This document shows, piece by piece, positions 41,996-49,703 of a stretch of DNA of 50,060 bases (its first letter is position 1; the number at the start of each line of letters is the position of its first letter). The notes beneath the pieces are model-generated. The model worked only from the letters and a program-made list of their open reading frames with translations. It was not told the origin of the DNA and searched no databases. The position numbers and the translations under genes were made by a program. The stretch covers positions 1 through 50,060 of the forward strand of contig NZ_JAUYTS010000196.1 of the NCBI RefSeq assembly GCF_030695085.1, written 5' to 3'. The stretch is from Falsiroseomonas sp. (lineage in GTDB: Bacteria; Pseudomonadota; Alphaproteobacteria; Acetobacterales; Acetobacteraceae).

Positions 41996-42759
41996 GCGGC
42001 GGAAGGCTGGAGCTGCGGGGCCTGAGCAAGGCCTTCGGCGGCGTGGTGGCGACCGACGACGTCTCCCTGGTCTTCGAGCCGGGCACGCTGTCCGCCATCA
42101 TCGGCCCGAACGGCGCCGGCAAGACCACGCTGTTCCACCTGATCACCGGCAAGCTATTGCCCACCGCCGGCCAGGTGCTGCTGGATGGCACGGACATCAC
42201 CGGGCTGGACCGCCGCGACATCGTGCGCCGCGGCATCGGCCGCGCCTTCCAGGTGGCGAACCTGTTCCCGAGCTTCACGGTGGAGCAGGCACTGGCCGCG
42301 GCGCTGATGGCGCATGAGGGCCGCACCGCGCGGCTGCTCGGCGCCTTCCCACCCGCCGACATCGCGGCGCGCGCCGGGGAGGTGATGGAGCTGTGCGGGC
42401 TGACCCCTCTGGCGCGGACCGTTTCCGCCAACCTGTCGCATGGCGACCAGAAGCTGCTCGACATCGCGCTGGCCCTGGCGCTCGATCCCAAGGTGCTGCT
42501 GCTGGACGAACCCACCGCCGGCATGGGCCCGGATGAACGCTGGCGAATGATCGACCGCGTGCATCGCCTGTGGGAGGCGCGCGGCCTGACGCTGGTGTTC
42601 ATCGAGCACGACATGGACATCGTCTTCCGCATCGCGCAGTCGGTCCGTGTGCTGCGCTACGGCGCCGTGCTGGCCCAGGGCACGCCGGACGAGGTGCGGC
42701 GCAACCCCGCCGTCGTCGAGGCCTATCTCGGCGCCGACCATGCGCTGGACCCGGCGTGA
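41992..42759 (+). CDS. livG: Branched-chain-type ABC ATPase LivG
   Basis: A 255-residue ATPase beginning with GTG that shares bases with the dehydrogenase stop (GTGA). Walker A is GPNGAGKTT, the Q-loop is RAFQVANLFPSF, the signature is LSHGDQKLLDIALAL (a normal LivG variant), and Walker B is LLLDEPTAGM. The conserved His is in FIEHDMDIVF. A longer open frame reaching back to 41140 is a shadow of the dehydrogenase gene. Confidence 0.92.
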   Translation: MSGGRLELRGLSKAFGGVVATDDVSLVFEPGTLSAIIGPNGAGKTTLFHLITGKLLPTAGQVLLDGTDITGLDRRDIVRRGIGRAFQVANLFPSFTVEQALAAALMAHEGRTARLLGAFPPADIAARAGEVMELCGLTPLARTVSANLSHGDQKLLDIALALALDPKVLLLDEPTAGMGPDERWRMIDRVHRLWEARGLTLVFIEHDMDIVFRIAQSVRVLRYGAVLAQGTPDEVRRNPAVVEAYLGADHALDPA

Positions 42760-43463
42760 TGAGCGAACTCGAAGTAGAAGCTCTGGACGCCGCCTATGGC
42801 CACAGCCAAGTACTTTTCGGCGTGGGCTTCGCGGTGGAGCGTGGCGAAACGCTGGCCCTGATGGGCCGCAACGGCGCCGGCAAGAGCACCACCTTCAAGG
42901 CCATCGCCGGCCTGCTGCCGCCGCGCGCCGGCCGCGTGGTCGTCCGCGGGCAGGATGTGGCCGGCCGCAAGCCCTACCGCATCGCCCGCGCCGGCATCGG
43001 CTTCGTGCCGGAGGACCGCCAAGTGTTTCCTGAACACACGGTGGAGGAAAACCTGGAGATCGCGGAACGCGAGGGCGCCGGCGGCCGCGACTGGAACCGC
43101 GCGCGGGCCTTCGAGATGTTCCCCATGCTCGCGCCGCTGCGCCGCCGCTATGCCGGCCGCCTCTCGGGCGGCGAGCAGCAGATGCTGACCATCGCGCGCT
43201 GCCTGATGGGCAACCCGGCCGTGCTGCTGCTCGACGAACCCTCGGAAGGTCTGGCGCCGCTGATCGTGCAGGAGATCGGAAGGCTGATCCGCAGCCTGCG
43301 CGAGCTGGGCACCACCATCGTGCTGGCCGAACAGAACAGCCGCTTCTGCCTGGGCGTTGCGACGCAGGTGGCGGTAATCGACAAAGGCAGTATCGTCTGG
43401 TCGGGAACCGCTGACGAGTTCCGCGCGCAGCCGGATCTGCAGGCGCGCTACCTCCAGGTCTGA
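42759..43463 (+). CDS. livF: Branched-chain-type ABC ATPase LivF
   Basis: A 234-residue ATPase. Walker A is GRNGAGKST, FVPEDRQVFPEHTVEENL is the LivF-type Q-loop region, RLSGGEQQMLTIARCLMG is the signature, and LLLDEPSEGLAPLIVQEI is Walker B. The ATG shares a base with the livG stop (TGATG). It is the last gene of the importer operon and is followed by a strong hairpin. Confidence 0.93.
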   Translation: MSELEVEALDAAYGHSQVLFGVGFAVERGETLALMGRNGAGKSTTFKAIAGLLPPRAGRVVVRGQDVAGRKPYRIARAGIGFVPEDRQVFPEHTVEENLEIAEREGAGGRDWNRARAFEMFPMLAPLRRRYAGRLSGGEQQMLTIARCLMGNPAVLLLDEPSEGLAPLIVQEIGRLIRSLRELGTTIVLAEQNSRFCLGVATQVAVIDKGSIVWSGTADEFRAQPDLQARYLQV

Positions 43464-43476
43464 TCTTCCATGCAAG

Positions 43477-43502
43477 CCCTCTCCCCCAAGCAGGGGAGAG
43501 GG
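43477..43502. terminator. Bidirectional terminator hairpin between livF and monooxygenase
   Basis: CCCTCTCCCC and GGGGAGAGGG form a perfect 10-bp stem with the six-base loop CAAGCA. It lies 14 bases after the livF stop and 5 bases from the stop of the convergent monooxygenase gene, so it can end transcription from both sides. The T-run is poor (TTCCTC). Confidence 0.75.
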
Positions 43503-43506
43503 TTCC

Positions 43507-45135
43507 TCAGCTCAGCGCGAACCCCTCGTATCCCCGCGCCGCCACCTCCTCGCAAATGCGGCGGTAATGCGCCATGCCGCCGGCATAAGGCATGAAGACG
43601 CGGGGCTTGCCCGGGACGTTGGCGCCGAGATACCAGGACGACGCGGCCTGTGGCAGCAGCGTCGCCTCCGCCGCCGCATTCACCTGCGCCACCCAATCCT
43701 CCGCTGCCTCCGGCTTCGCCTCGATGCGGGAAAGGCCATCGGCGCGCAGGCGCGCGATACAGTCGGTGATCCAGTCGACATGCTGCTCAATGGCAACGGG
43801 CATGTTGCACAGGACGGAGGGGCTGCCGGGGCCGGTGATGGTGAACAGGTTCGGAAAGCCCGGCACGCCAAGACCGAGATGGCTGCGCGGCCCCTCCGAC
43901 CAGGCATCCCGCAGCGAAAGCCCGTCGCGGCCCCTGATGTCGATGCGCAGCAGAGGCCCGGTCATGGCGTCGAAGCCGGTCGCGAAAACGATGATGTCGA
44001 GCGGGTAGTACGCCTCGCTGGTCTCGATTCCGGTGCGGGTGATGCGCTGGATCGGCGCGCGGCGCACATCCACCAGCTTTACGTTGTCGCGATTGAAGGT
44101 CTCGAAATAGTCGCTGTCGATCGGCGGGCGCTTCGCCGCATAGGGGTGGTCGATGTCGGCCAGCAGCGCGGCGGTGGCGGGATCGCGGACGATCTGATGG
44201 ATTTTCGCCTTGATGAAGGAGGCGGCCGTCTCGTTCGCCTCCAGGTTGCTGAGCAGGTCCTTGAAGGTGGCGCGGAACTGCAACCCGCCCTTCGCCCAGG
44301 CCGCCTCGTACAGAGCTAACCGTTCCTCCGGCGTGGTGGCCAACGCCGAACGCTCCGAGATGCGGAAGGGATGCCCGTTCGTCGTCTCGCGCATCGTGCG
44401 CTTGATCTCGTCGAGGTTATCGCGGAGGTACTGCCGGAATTCCGGCGTCAGCGGCGCATTCTGCGCTGGCACGCTATAGTTGGCAGTGCGCTGGAACACC
44501 GTCAGGTGCCCCGCCGTCTGCGCGATGACCGGCGCGGCCTGGATGCCGGTGGAGCCCGTGCCGACGAGACCGACGCGCTTGCCGGTAAATTCCACTCCCT
44601 CATGCGGCCACTCACCGGTGTGGACCCAACGCCCGCCGAACTCGCCGAGGCCCTCGATGCGGGGGACATTGGCGGTGGACAGGCAACCAACCGCGGTAAT
44701 CAGGTAGCGCGCCGCAATCTCCTCCCCCGCCTCGGTCCGCAGCCGCCATAGATTGGCTTCGACATCGTAACGCGCCGAGACCACGCGGGTGCCGAGCCGG
44801 ATGCTGCGCCGCAGGTCGAAACGGTCGGCGACGTGGTTGAGGTAGCGCATTATCTCCGGCTGCTCGGGGTAGCGCTCCGACCACTCCCATTCCGCCATCA
44901 ATTCGTCGGAAAACGTGTAGCAATAGGAATGGCTCTCCGAATCGCAGCGGGCACCGGGATAGCGGTTCCAGTACCAGGTGCCGCCCACGCCATCGCCGGC
45001 CTCCAGCACCTGCACCACAAGCCCAAGCCGGTCGCGCAGAGCGTGCAACTGGTACAGGCCAGAGAAGCCGGCGCCGATGATGACCGCGTCGAGCGCGCTC
45101 GGCGGCGGAAGGCTGGCGGCGTGGTGGTCGGGCAT
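43507..45135 (-). CDS. Baeyer-Villiger monooxygenase (type I flavoprotein)
   Basis: A 542-residue NADPH- and FAD-dependent enzyme that inserts oxygen next to a ketone to make an ester or lactone. The FAD motif is IIGAGFSGLYQL at 20-30, GVGGTWYWNRYPGARCD follows as in cyclohexanone monooxygenase, and the type I fingerprint F-x-G-x-x-x-H-T-x-x-W-P is exact at residues 166-177 (FGGRWVHTGEWP). The NADPH motif GLVGTGSTGIQAAPVIA comes next. It faces the importer operon tail to tail. With the embedded dehydrogenase and flanking hydrolase it fits a cyclic or branched ketone route; the substrate is unknown. Confidence 0.93.
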   Translation of the reverse strand: MPDHHAASLPPPSALDAVIIGAGFSGLYQLHALRDRLGLVVQVLEAGDGVGGTWYWNRYPGARCDSESHSYCYTFSDELMAEWEWSERYPEQPEIMRYLNHVADRFDLRRSIRLGTRVVSARYDVEANLWRLRTEAGEEIAARYLITAVGCLSTANVPRIEGLGEFGGRWVHTGEWPHEGVEFTGKRVGLVGTGSTGIQAAPVIAQTAGHLTVFQRTANYSVPAQNAPLTPEFRQYLRDNLDEIKRTMRETTNGHPFRISERSALATTPEERLALYEAAWAKGGLQFRATFKDLLSNLEANETAASFIKAKIHQIVRDPATAALLADIDHPYAAKRPPIDSDYFETFNRDNVKLVDVRRAPIQRITRTGIETSEAYYPLDIIVFATGFDAMTGPLLRIDIRGRDGLSLRDAWSEGPRSHLGLGVPGFPNLFTITGPGSPSVLCNMPVAIEQHVDWITDCIARLRADGLSRIEAKPEAAEDWVAQVNAAAEATLLPQAASSWYLGANVPGKPRVFMPYAGGMAHYRRICEEVAARGYEGFALS

Positions 45136-45209
45136 GTCTGGCGGGCCCCTTCATGCGGCGAGAAATTCTGCGCCCCAGCGGGACCTGCCGCAAGCCGGCC
45201 GGCTGCGGT

Positions 45210-45458
45210 GATGGGCGCGCCCTCGCTCGCCGCCATGCTGCTGATCCGCGTCGGCAATGCCTTCACCGGTGGCTTCGCGCGGCCGGAGATCCTGGGCCGT
45301 GTCGGCATCCCCGTCTTCTTCGGCGCCGTCGCCAGTACCACGCCCGTCGCGAAGGACGACGTTGATAGCTGGGCCGCGGCGGCGGGACCGGAGCGGCTGG
45401 CGTGTGTCCCGCTGATGTGTCCCATCTGGGCCTCGTCCCTTCGGAGCGAATCCGACTG
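45210..45458 (+). CDS. Unassigned small open frame, possibly a gene remnant
   Basis: An ATG-started frame of 82 codons in the 359-base space between the monooxygenase and tRNA-Gln. SLAAMLLIRVGNAFTGGFARPEILGRVGIPVFFGAVASTTP reads like real, partly hydrophobic protein, while the last 25 residues look arbitrary. I do not recognise the family. It could be the end of a decayed membrane protein gene or chance; no good ribosome site is visible. Otherwise this stretch holds only the presumed promoter of the monooxygenase. Confidence 0.25.
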
Positions 45459-45494
45459 ACAAAACCCTTTTGAAACGGCCGCTTGCGGGCCGGC

Positions 45495-45569
45495 TGGTTG
45501 GGGCGCCAGGATTCGAACCTGGGAATGGCGGTACCAAAAACCGCTGCCTTACCGCTTGGCTACGCCCCA
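45495..45569 (-). tRNA. tRNA-Gln (UUG)
   Basis: A complete cloverleaf. The acceptor stem is TGGGGCG/CGCCCCA, the D-arm contains AGCCAAGCGGTAAGGC, the anticodon stem GCGGT/ACCGC encloses the loop TTTTGGT with anticodon TTG, and the T-arm is CCCAGGTTCGAATCCTGG. Discriminator A and an encoded CCA follow. Genomic UUG reads the CAA codon and, by wobble, CAG. Confidence 0.96.
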
Positions 45570-45840
45570 ATGCTGCGTGCCGCGCCGCGGCGCATCGGGT
45601 AGCGCAGCCGGCGCCCGGCCGCAACCGCCCCCTCCCGCAACAATCACCGCGACAACGATCACGGGATTCACCGCGGGTTCACCGGCCCCTGGCACCATGC
45701 CGCCACGGGGTCTGCCGGCGCGGGCCCCTGTACCAGCCCCGCAACAGGCGGAGGGCGGGCACCGGGCAACCCCTCGGCCGCAAAAGCGGCCCCGGGCGAT
45801 GCCGCGGGCCCAGGCGCCGAACGTTCCGGATTTCCTGACC

Positions 45841-47562
45841 ATGTGCTGGCTCTGCCGGTCTGCTGATGCGGCGCCCGTCTTCGGGGCCGCGACCGCACCC
45901 TTGTGGGCCGACCAACCGCAGGAAGCCTCGGCGCGCTTCCAGTTCACCAAATCCGGCCATGCCGGGGTGGACGGGCTGCTGAGCGGCTATGCCTGGGACA
46001 TGCGCGACCCGCTGACCTTCTCCTTCCCCGACAGCGGCAGCGATTACGAGGCCTGGTACGGCACCAGCGAGCCGACCCGCGGCTTCGCCCAGGTCAGCGG
46101 CATGATGCAGCACGCGATCCGCAAGATCCTGGTGGGTGAGGCTGCGGGCGGGCCGGGCAGCCCCGGTGTCTCCGTCACCGGCTTCACCAACCTGGCGATG
46201 TATGAGGCGGCGGAGGACTGGACCGCGGATATCCGCATCGCCCGGTCCTCCGTCCCCTCCACCGCCTGGGCCTATTACCCGAATGGGCGGGAAGGCGGCG
46301 ATGTCTGGTTCGGCACCCGCGCCGCCTTCCTGACGCCGACGCTGGGCAGCTACGGCTTCATGGTGGCGGTGCACGAACTCGGCCATGCGCTGGGGCTGAA
46401 GCACCCGCATGAGACCTCGAACGGCTTCGGCGCCATGCCGCGGGAGTGGGATTCGCTGGAATTCACCGTGATGTCCTACCGGTCCCATACCGGATCGACC
46501 ACCACCAGCGGCTACACCAATGGCGCGGATGACTACGCGCAGAGCTGGATGATGCTGGATATCGCGGCGCTGCAGCATCTGTACGGTGCCGATTACGGCG
46601 CCCATGCCGGCAATACCCGCTATAGCTGGAACCCCCTGACCGGGGAGACGCTGATCAACGGCGTCGGCCAGGGCGCGCCCGGCGCCAACCGCGTCTTCCT
46701 GACCATCTGGGATGGTGGTGGCATCGATACCTATGATCTCTCGAACTACGCCAATGGCGTCTCGGTCGACCTCACCCCAGGTGGCTCATCCGTCACCGCC
46801 ACCAACCAGCTTGCCCGGCTGGATACAAGGGTGGGGCAGGAGGTGCTGGCGCGCGGCAATGTCTTCAACGCCCTGCTGTTCAACGACAATCCAGCTTCCC
46901 TGATCGAGAATGCGATTGGCGGGGCGGGGAATGACACGCTCTCCGGCAACAGCGCGACCAACCATCTGCAGGGCGGCGCCGGGGCGGATCTGCTGCTGGG
47001 GCTCGGCGGCGACGACATACTGGATGGCGGGGCGGGGGCCGATACCATGATCGGCGGCACCGGGCATGACCTGTACCATGTGGACCATCCGGGTGACGTG
47101 GTTGTGGAACGCGCGGGCGAGGGCACGGACACCATCCATGGCGCTACCGCCACCGTCACCCTGCCCGATGCGGTGGAGGCGCTGGTGCTCGGCGCCGGCG
47201 CCGTGACCGGAATCGGCAACATGCTGGGCAACCTGATCGTCGGCAATGCGGCGGCCAACCGGCTGGAGGGCCGTGGCGGCGGCAACATCCTGGAGGGTCG
47301 TGGCGGCAACGACACGCTGGTGGGTGGCGCCGGGGCCGATATCTTAGTGCTGCGCCCGGGCGATGGCATGGACCGGATCGAGCAGTTCACCAGCGGCACG
47401 GACCAGCTGGCCCTGCTCGGCTTCGGCCGCAGCGCCACCGCCATCCTGGCGCTGGCGGTGCCGGAGGCCGAAGGGCTGCGCATCGACCTCGGCGGTGGCG
47501 ACGGGGTGTTGCTGGCCGGGCTGACCCGGATGCAGTTCACCGCCGCCGACATCATCACCTGA
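45841..47562 (+). CDS. RTX-containing M10 (serralysin-type) metalloprotease
   Basis: A 573-residue secreted zinc protease. The zinc motif HELGHALGLKH is at residues 178-188, with the Met-turn VMSYRS near 210. Nonapeptide calcium-binding RTX repeats follow: GGAGNDTLS, GGAGADLLLGLGGDDIL, GGAGADTMIGGTGHD and, after a spacer, GRGGNDTLVGGAGAD. There is no N-terminal signal, as expected for type I secretion guided by the C-terminus; no type I exporter is in the window. The frame opens at 45556 inside the tRNA, so that start is impossible; the ATG at 45841 (MCWLC) is chosen because alphaproteobacterial M10 proteins often begin MCxxC. The start remains uncertain. Confidence 0.88.
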   Translation: MCWLCRSADAAPVFGAATAPLWADQPQEASARFQFTKSGHAGVDGLLSGYAWDMRDPLTFSFPDSGSDYEAWYGTSEPTRGFAQVSGMMQHAIRKILVGEAAGGPGSPGVSVTGFTNLAMYEAAEDWTADIRIARSSVPSTAWAYYPNGREGGDVWFGTRAAFLTPTLGSYGFMVAVHELGHALGLKHPHETSNGFGAMPREWDSLEFTVMSYRSHTGSTTTSGYTNGADDYAQSWMMLDIAALQHLYGADYGAHAGNTRYSWNPLTGETLINGVGQGAPGANRVFLTIWDGGGIDTYDLSNYANGVSVDLTPGGSSVTATNQLARLDTRVGQEVLARGNVFNALLFNDNPASLIENAIGGAGNDTLSGNSATNHLQGGAGADLLLGLGGDDILDGGAGADTMIGGTGHDLYHVDHPGDVVVERAGEGTDTIHGATATVTLPDAVEALVLGAGAVTGIGNMLGNLIVGNAAANRLEGRGGGNILEGRGGNDTLVGGAGADILVLRPGDGMDRIEQFTSGTDQLALLGFGRSATAILALAVPEAEGLRIDLGGGDGVLLAGLTRMQFTAADIIT

Positions 47563-47634
47563 GCTAGCCCGTCGAGCCGTGGTGCAACGATGCGGCCTGG
47601 TGCAAGACCTTCCCCAGCATCGGCAGGCCGGGCA

Positions 47635-48129
47635 TCAAGACAATTCGGCAATTTCCTGCCACGGCATGTCCCGCAGGTCGCACTCCGGAGTGGCGACAAT
47701 CCCCAGGACCGGTCGAGCCAGCAGTTTACGACCGACATAGAGATTTAGCACGCGCCAGTAGTGGTATATCCAAGGGCCCCATGCGGGCTGGTCCTGGTAC
47801 ACCTTGGCACCGACAACGAAGAAGATCTGATCCTCTGGCAAGGCGACCCGGTGTGTGATGTCACGATGCCAGCCTTGAGGTGCGGCGAGTACCGCCACGA
47901 GGTGACAGTCGCCGGCAACGACCGGTAAGAACACATCCTCCATTTCGATGCCGGTCGCGTCCATCTGGAAGCCTTGGCGGTAAAGAAAGGCGATAACCTG
48001 CCCTTTCTCAGTATTCTGCATCGCCTGCTCCACGCCCCGGAGTGACTGGTTGCCGGCAATCACCTTGCCGCCGACGCTCAGGGCGAGCAGCACCACGAAA
48101 ATGAACTTAAGTGGGGCTGAGGCGTGCAC
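47635..48129 (-). CDS. Exosortase-cassette accessory protein, uncharacterised
   Basis: A 164-residue protein with one N-terminal membrane anchor (LKFIFVVLLALSVGGKVIAG) and a soluble, presumably periplasmic part. Notable segments are VVAGDCHLVAVLAAPQGWHRDITHRVALP and PECDLRDMPWQEI, each with one Cys, plus several Trp/Tyr (WGPWIYHYWRVLNLYVG). Small membrane-anchored partner proteins such as EpsI accompany many exosortases, but I cannot match this one to EpsI. The GTG at 48129 is chosen for GGGGGA seven bases upstream; the frame opens at 48168. It overlaps the exosortase end by 23 bases. Its base composition is lower in GC than the genes to the left. Confidence 0.6.
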   Translation of the reverse strand: MHASAPLKFIFVVLLALSVGGKVIAGNQSLRGVEQAMQNTEKGQVIAFLYRQGFQMDATGIEMEDVFLPVVAGDCHLVAVLAAPQGWHRDITHRVALPEDQIFFVVGAKVYQDQPAWGPWIYHYWRVLNLYVGRKLLARPVLGIVATPECDLRDMPWQEIAELS

Positions 48130-49006
48130 GGCGAGTCCCCCACATGCAGATTCCGAGCACCACCGCAATGCTCAGCCAACTTGCTACGGTGGCGCCAATC
48201 GTGCCGTGGATGAGATCAAAATGCTCCTGGTGCAAGACCATTAGGCTAATGCGGGTGACGTTGATGACCACGACGGAGAGGCAGGCAAGTAGGCACCAGC
48301 CAATATTCTGGAAAGACCATTCGACGCCGCGGAACTGCGCGAACAGCACCCAGCATAAAATGGCGAGCGAGATGTTTGCGAGCGAGGAGCAGGCTGGCGC
48401 AATCCAGACATAACCATCACCGTCCGCGAAGCGCACGGTATTGCCTATCGTCTCGGTTCCAGCGAGCCACCCGACCAGGACGGCGTCGGCGCCCAGGACA
48501 GGACCACTTGCTGAGTGCAGCAGCACGCGGCCCCAGAACATCGTACCGGTTGTGGCCAGAAGGATCCAAGCCCCGCTACGCATCGGGGAATAAGGCTGTC
48601 TGCCGCGAAGCGTGAATGAGCCGCGCAGGATGTAGAACGCGAGTCCGGTGAGGGCGACCCAGCTCAATGGCCAAAAAGGCAGAATAAATGCCATCATGAC
48701 GAATGCCGCGACAACCATGTCGGTGCGGAGGAGCGGTTGCCGCTGCTCACGAAGAAACATCAGCGGACAAGCGACGAAGGCCACCCAAACGACAGCACTA
48801 ATGTTAAAGGTCGCAAAGAGTGCCGTTGCTATCCCCTCATTCACGACTCCTTCTTGCACACGACCGACAATCCCGTTTGCAAAGCCTAGGACGGAGAGGC
48901 CTGCAAACAGCCCGGCACGAGAGACGCCGACCGCGAGACCTCCGATCTCGGTCTCAAGATCCTTTTTTAAAGCCAGGGACTTCGAGACGGCAGCCACTGC
49001 GACCAC
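48107..49006 (-). CDS. Exosortase/archaeosortase family protein
   Basis: A 299-residue polytopic membrane protein that would cut and anchor proteins bearing a C-terminal sorting tail. The three catalytic positions of the family are present: Cys206 in IAPACSSLANISL, Arg252 in INVTRISLM and His267 in HFDLIHGTIGATVAS. About eight hydrophobic segments surround them. The start is GTG with GAGGG about seven bases upstream, 11 bases after the stop of the putative target gene. GC content is visibly low for this genome (28 of 60 bases in 48661-48720). No exopolysaccharide locus, the usual companion of exosortases, is visible. Subtype is not assigned. Confidence 0.85.
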   Translation of the reverse strand: MVAVAAVSKSLALKKDLETEIGGLAVGVSRAGLFAGLSVLGFANGIVGRVQEGVVNEGIATALFATFNISAVVWVAFVACPLMFLREQRQPLLRTDMVVAAFVMMAFILPFWPLSWVALTGLAFYILRGSFTLRGRQPYSPMRSGAWILLATTGTMFWGRVLLHSASGPVLGADAVLVGWLAGTETIGNTVRFADGDGYVWIAPACSSLANISLAILCWVLFAQFRGVEWSFQNIGWCLLACLSVVVINVTRISLMVLHQEHFDLIHGTIGATVASWLSIAVVLGICMWGTRRARLSPT

Positions 49007-49017
49007 GACTGCCCTCT

Positions 49018-49284
49018 CTAGAGCTGTTCCGCCTCGTTGTGCTGTTGCCCGCTTGTGTTCTTCTGCCGCTGACGGAGTTTGTAAGCACCTACCGCGCCAG
49101 CGACGAGGAGGATGGGTAGTCCTGCCCCGAGGAGCGGGCCCGGCGCGGCTCGGCCTCCACGGCCATAGCCACCACCAGGAGGTGAGTTACCCCGGTCACT
49201 TGCCGACTGCGCGAGAATAGGTCCGCCAGTAGTAAGGACCATTACAGCAGCTGCCGCGAGTAGCTTCGGATTAAGTTTTCTCAT
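49018..49284 (-). CDS. Tiny exosortase-target-like protein
   Basis: An 88-residue protein with both ends of an exosortase substrate. Residues 1-26 are a signal peptide (MRKLNPKLLAAAAVM..., cleavage near ILAQ-S). A very short Gly/Arg/Ser/Pro-rich stretch follows (about 20 residues), then APGPLLGAGLP at 47-57, a transmembrane run (ILLVAGAVGAYKL) and basic residues RQRQK. This resembles the PEP-CTERM-like tail variant PGPxxGAGLP. A hydrophilic 15-residue extension after the basic cluster is unusual. GGGAGG stands five bases before the ATG at 49284. It is the first gene of the cassette, directly before the exosortase. Confidence 0.7.
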   Translation of the reverse strand: MRKLNPKLLAAAAVMVLTTGGPILAQSASDRGNSPPGGGYGRGGRAAPGPLLGAGLPILLVAGAVGAYKLRQRQKNTSGQQHNEAEQL

Positions 49285-49577
49285 ATCTTCCTCCCTCACC
49301 GGTCATGTCGCTACGTTATCGAGAGTGCCATGAACGCCGCGAATGAGGCAACACCTAAGAAATTTCTACTTCGTTACGAGTCTGCTGAAATATATCATTT
49401 TTCATATATAAAACTTACTGCGGTTAAAATAAAGAAAGTTCTTAGTGTGGAGCTTCGGCTGAGCCACTAACTTTTTCCTGAACGGCTCCGGGTTGTCCAG
49501 CAATCGTGATCAAGTTGCCAGTGCACTGACACAGACGGATGATTCACGTCCCTGCTGAGGCATGCCCGGCTGGGCGA
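49285..49577. other. AT-rich intergenic segment before the IS remnants
   Basis: No gene is recognisable. Bases 49381-49440 contain only 14 G or C out of 60, with runs such as TATATCATTTTTCATATATA, against about 70% GC elsewhere. It must hold the promoter of the exosortase cassette and probably marks foreign DNA. Confidence 0.7.
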
Positions 49578-49703
49578 ATGGCCCAGGAAGTATGCGTCAT
49601 TGTTGATGCTGGTGATCGTGCGCGATTGGCTGCCATCGCCTCCGACCGGAACCGCCCGCAGAAGCACGTCCAGCGCGCCCGGATCATCCTGTATAGCGGG
49701 GAA
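49578..49703 (+). pseudogene. N-terminal remnant of an IS630-family transposase
   Basis: About 42 codons from an ATG at 49578 read MAQEVCVIVDAGDRARLAAI, then ASDRNRPQKHVQRARIILYS. The DRNRPQKHxxRARI block is the N-terminal signature of IS630-family transposases. After codon 42 the frame enters the opposite-strand IS5 sequence and similarity ends, so the helix-turn-helix and DDE catalytic parts are missing. Confidence 0.8.

Noticed and set aside
45495..45569. tRNA-Gln as the attachment site of an island reaching to 50 kb
   Set aside because: The 3' end of the tRNA faces the other way, no integrase or repeat of the tRNA end was seen, and the metalloprotease next to it has normal high GC.
45556..45840. 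N-terminal extension of the metalloprotease
   Set aside because: It begins inside tRNA-Gln and is Pro/Arg/Ala-rich without a signal sequence; the MCWLC start is more plausible.
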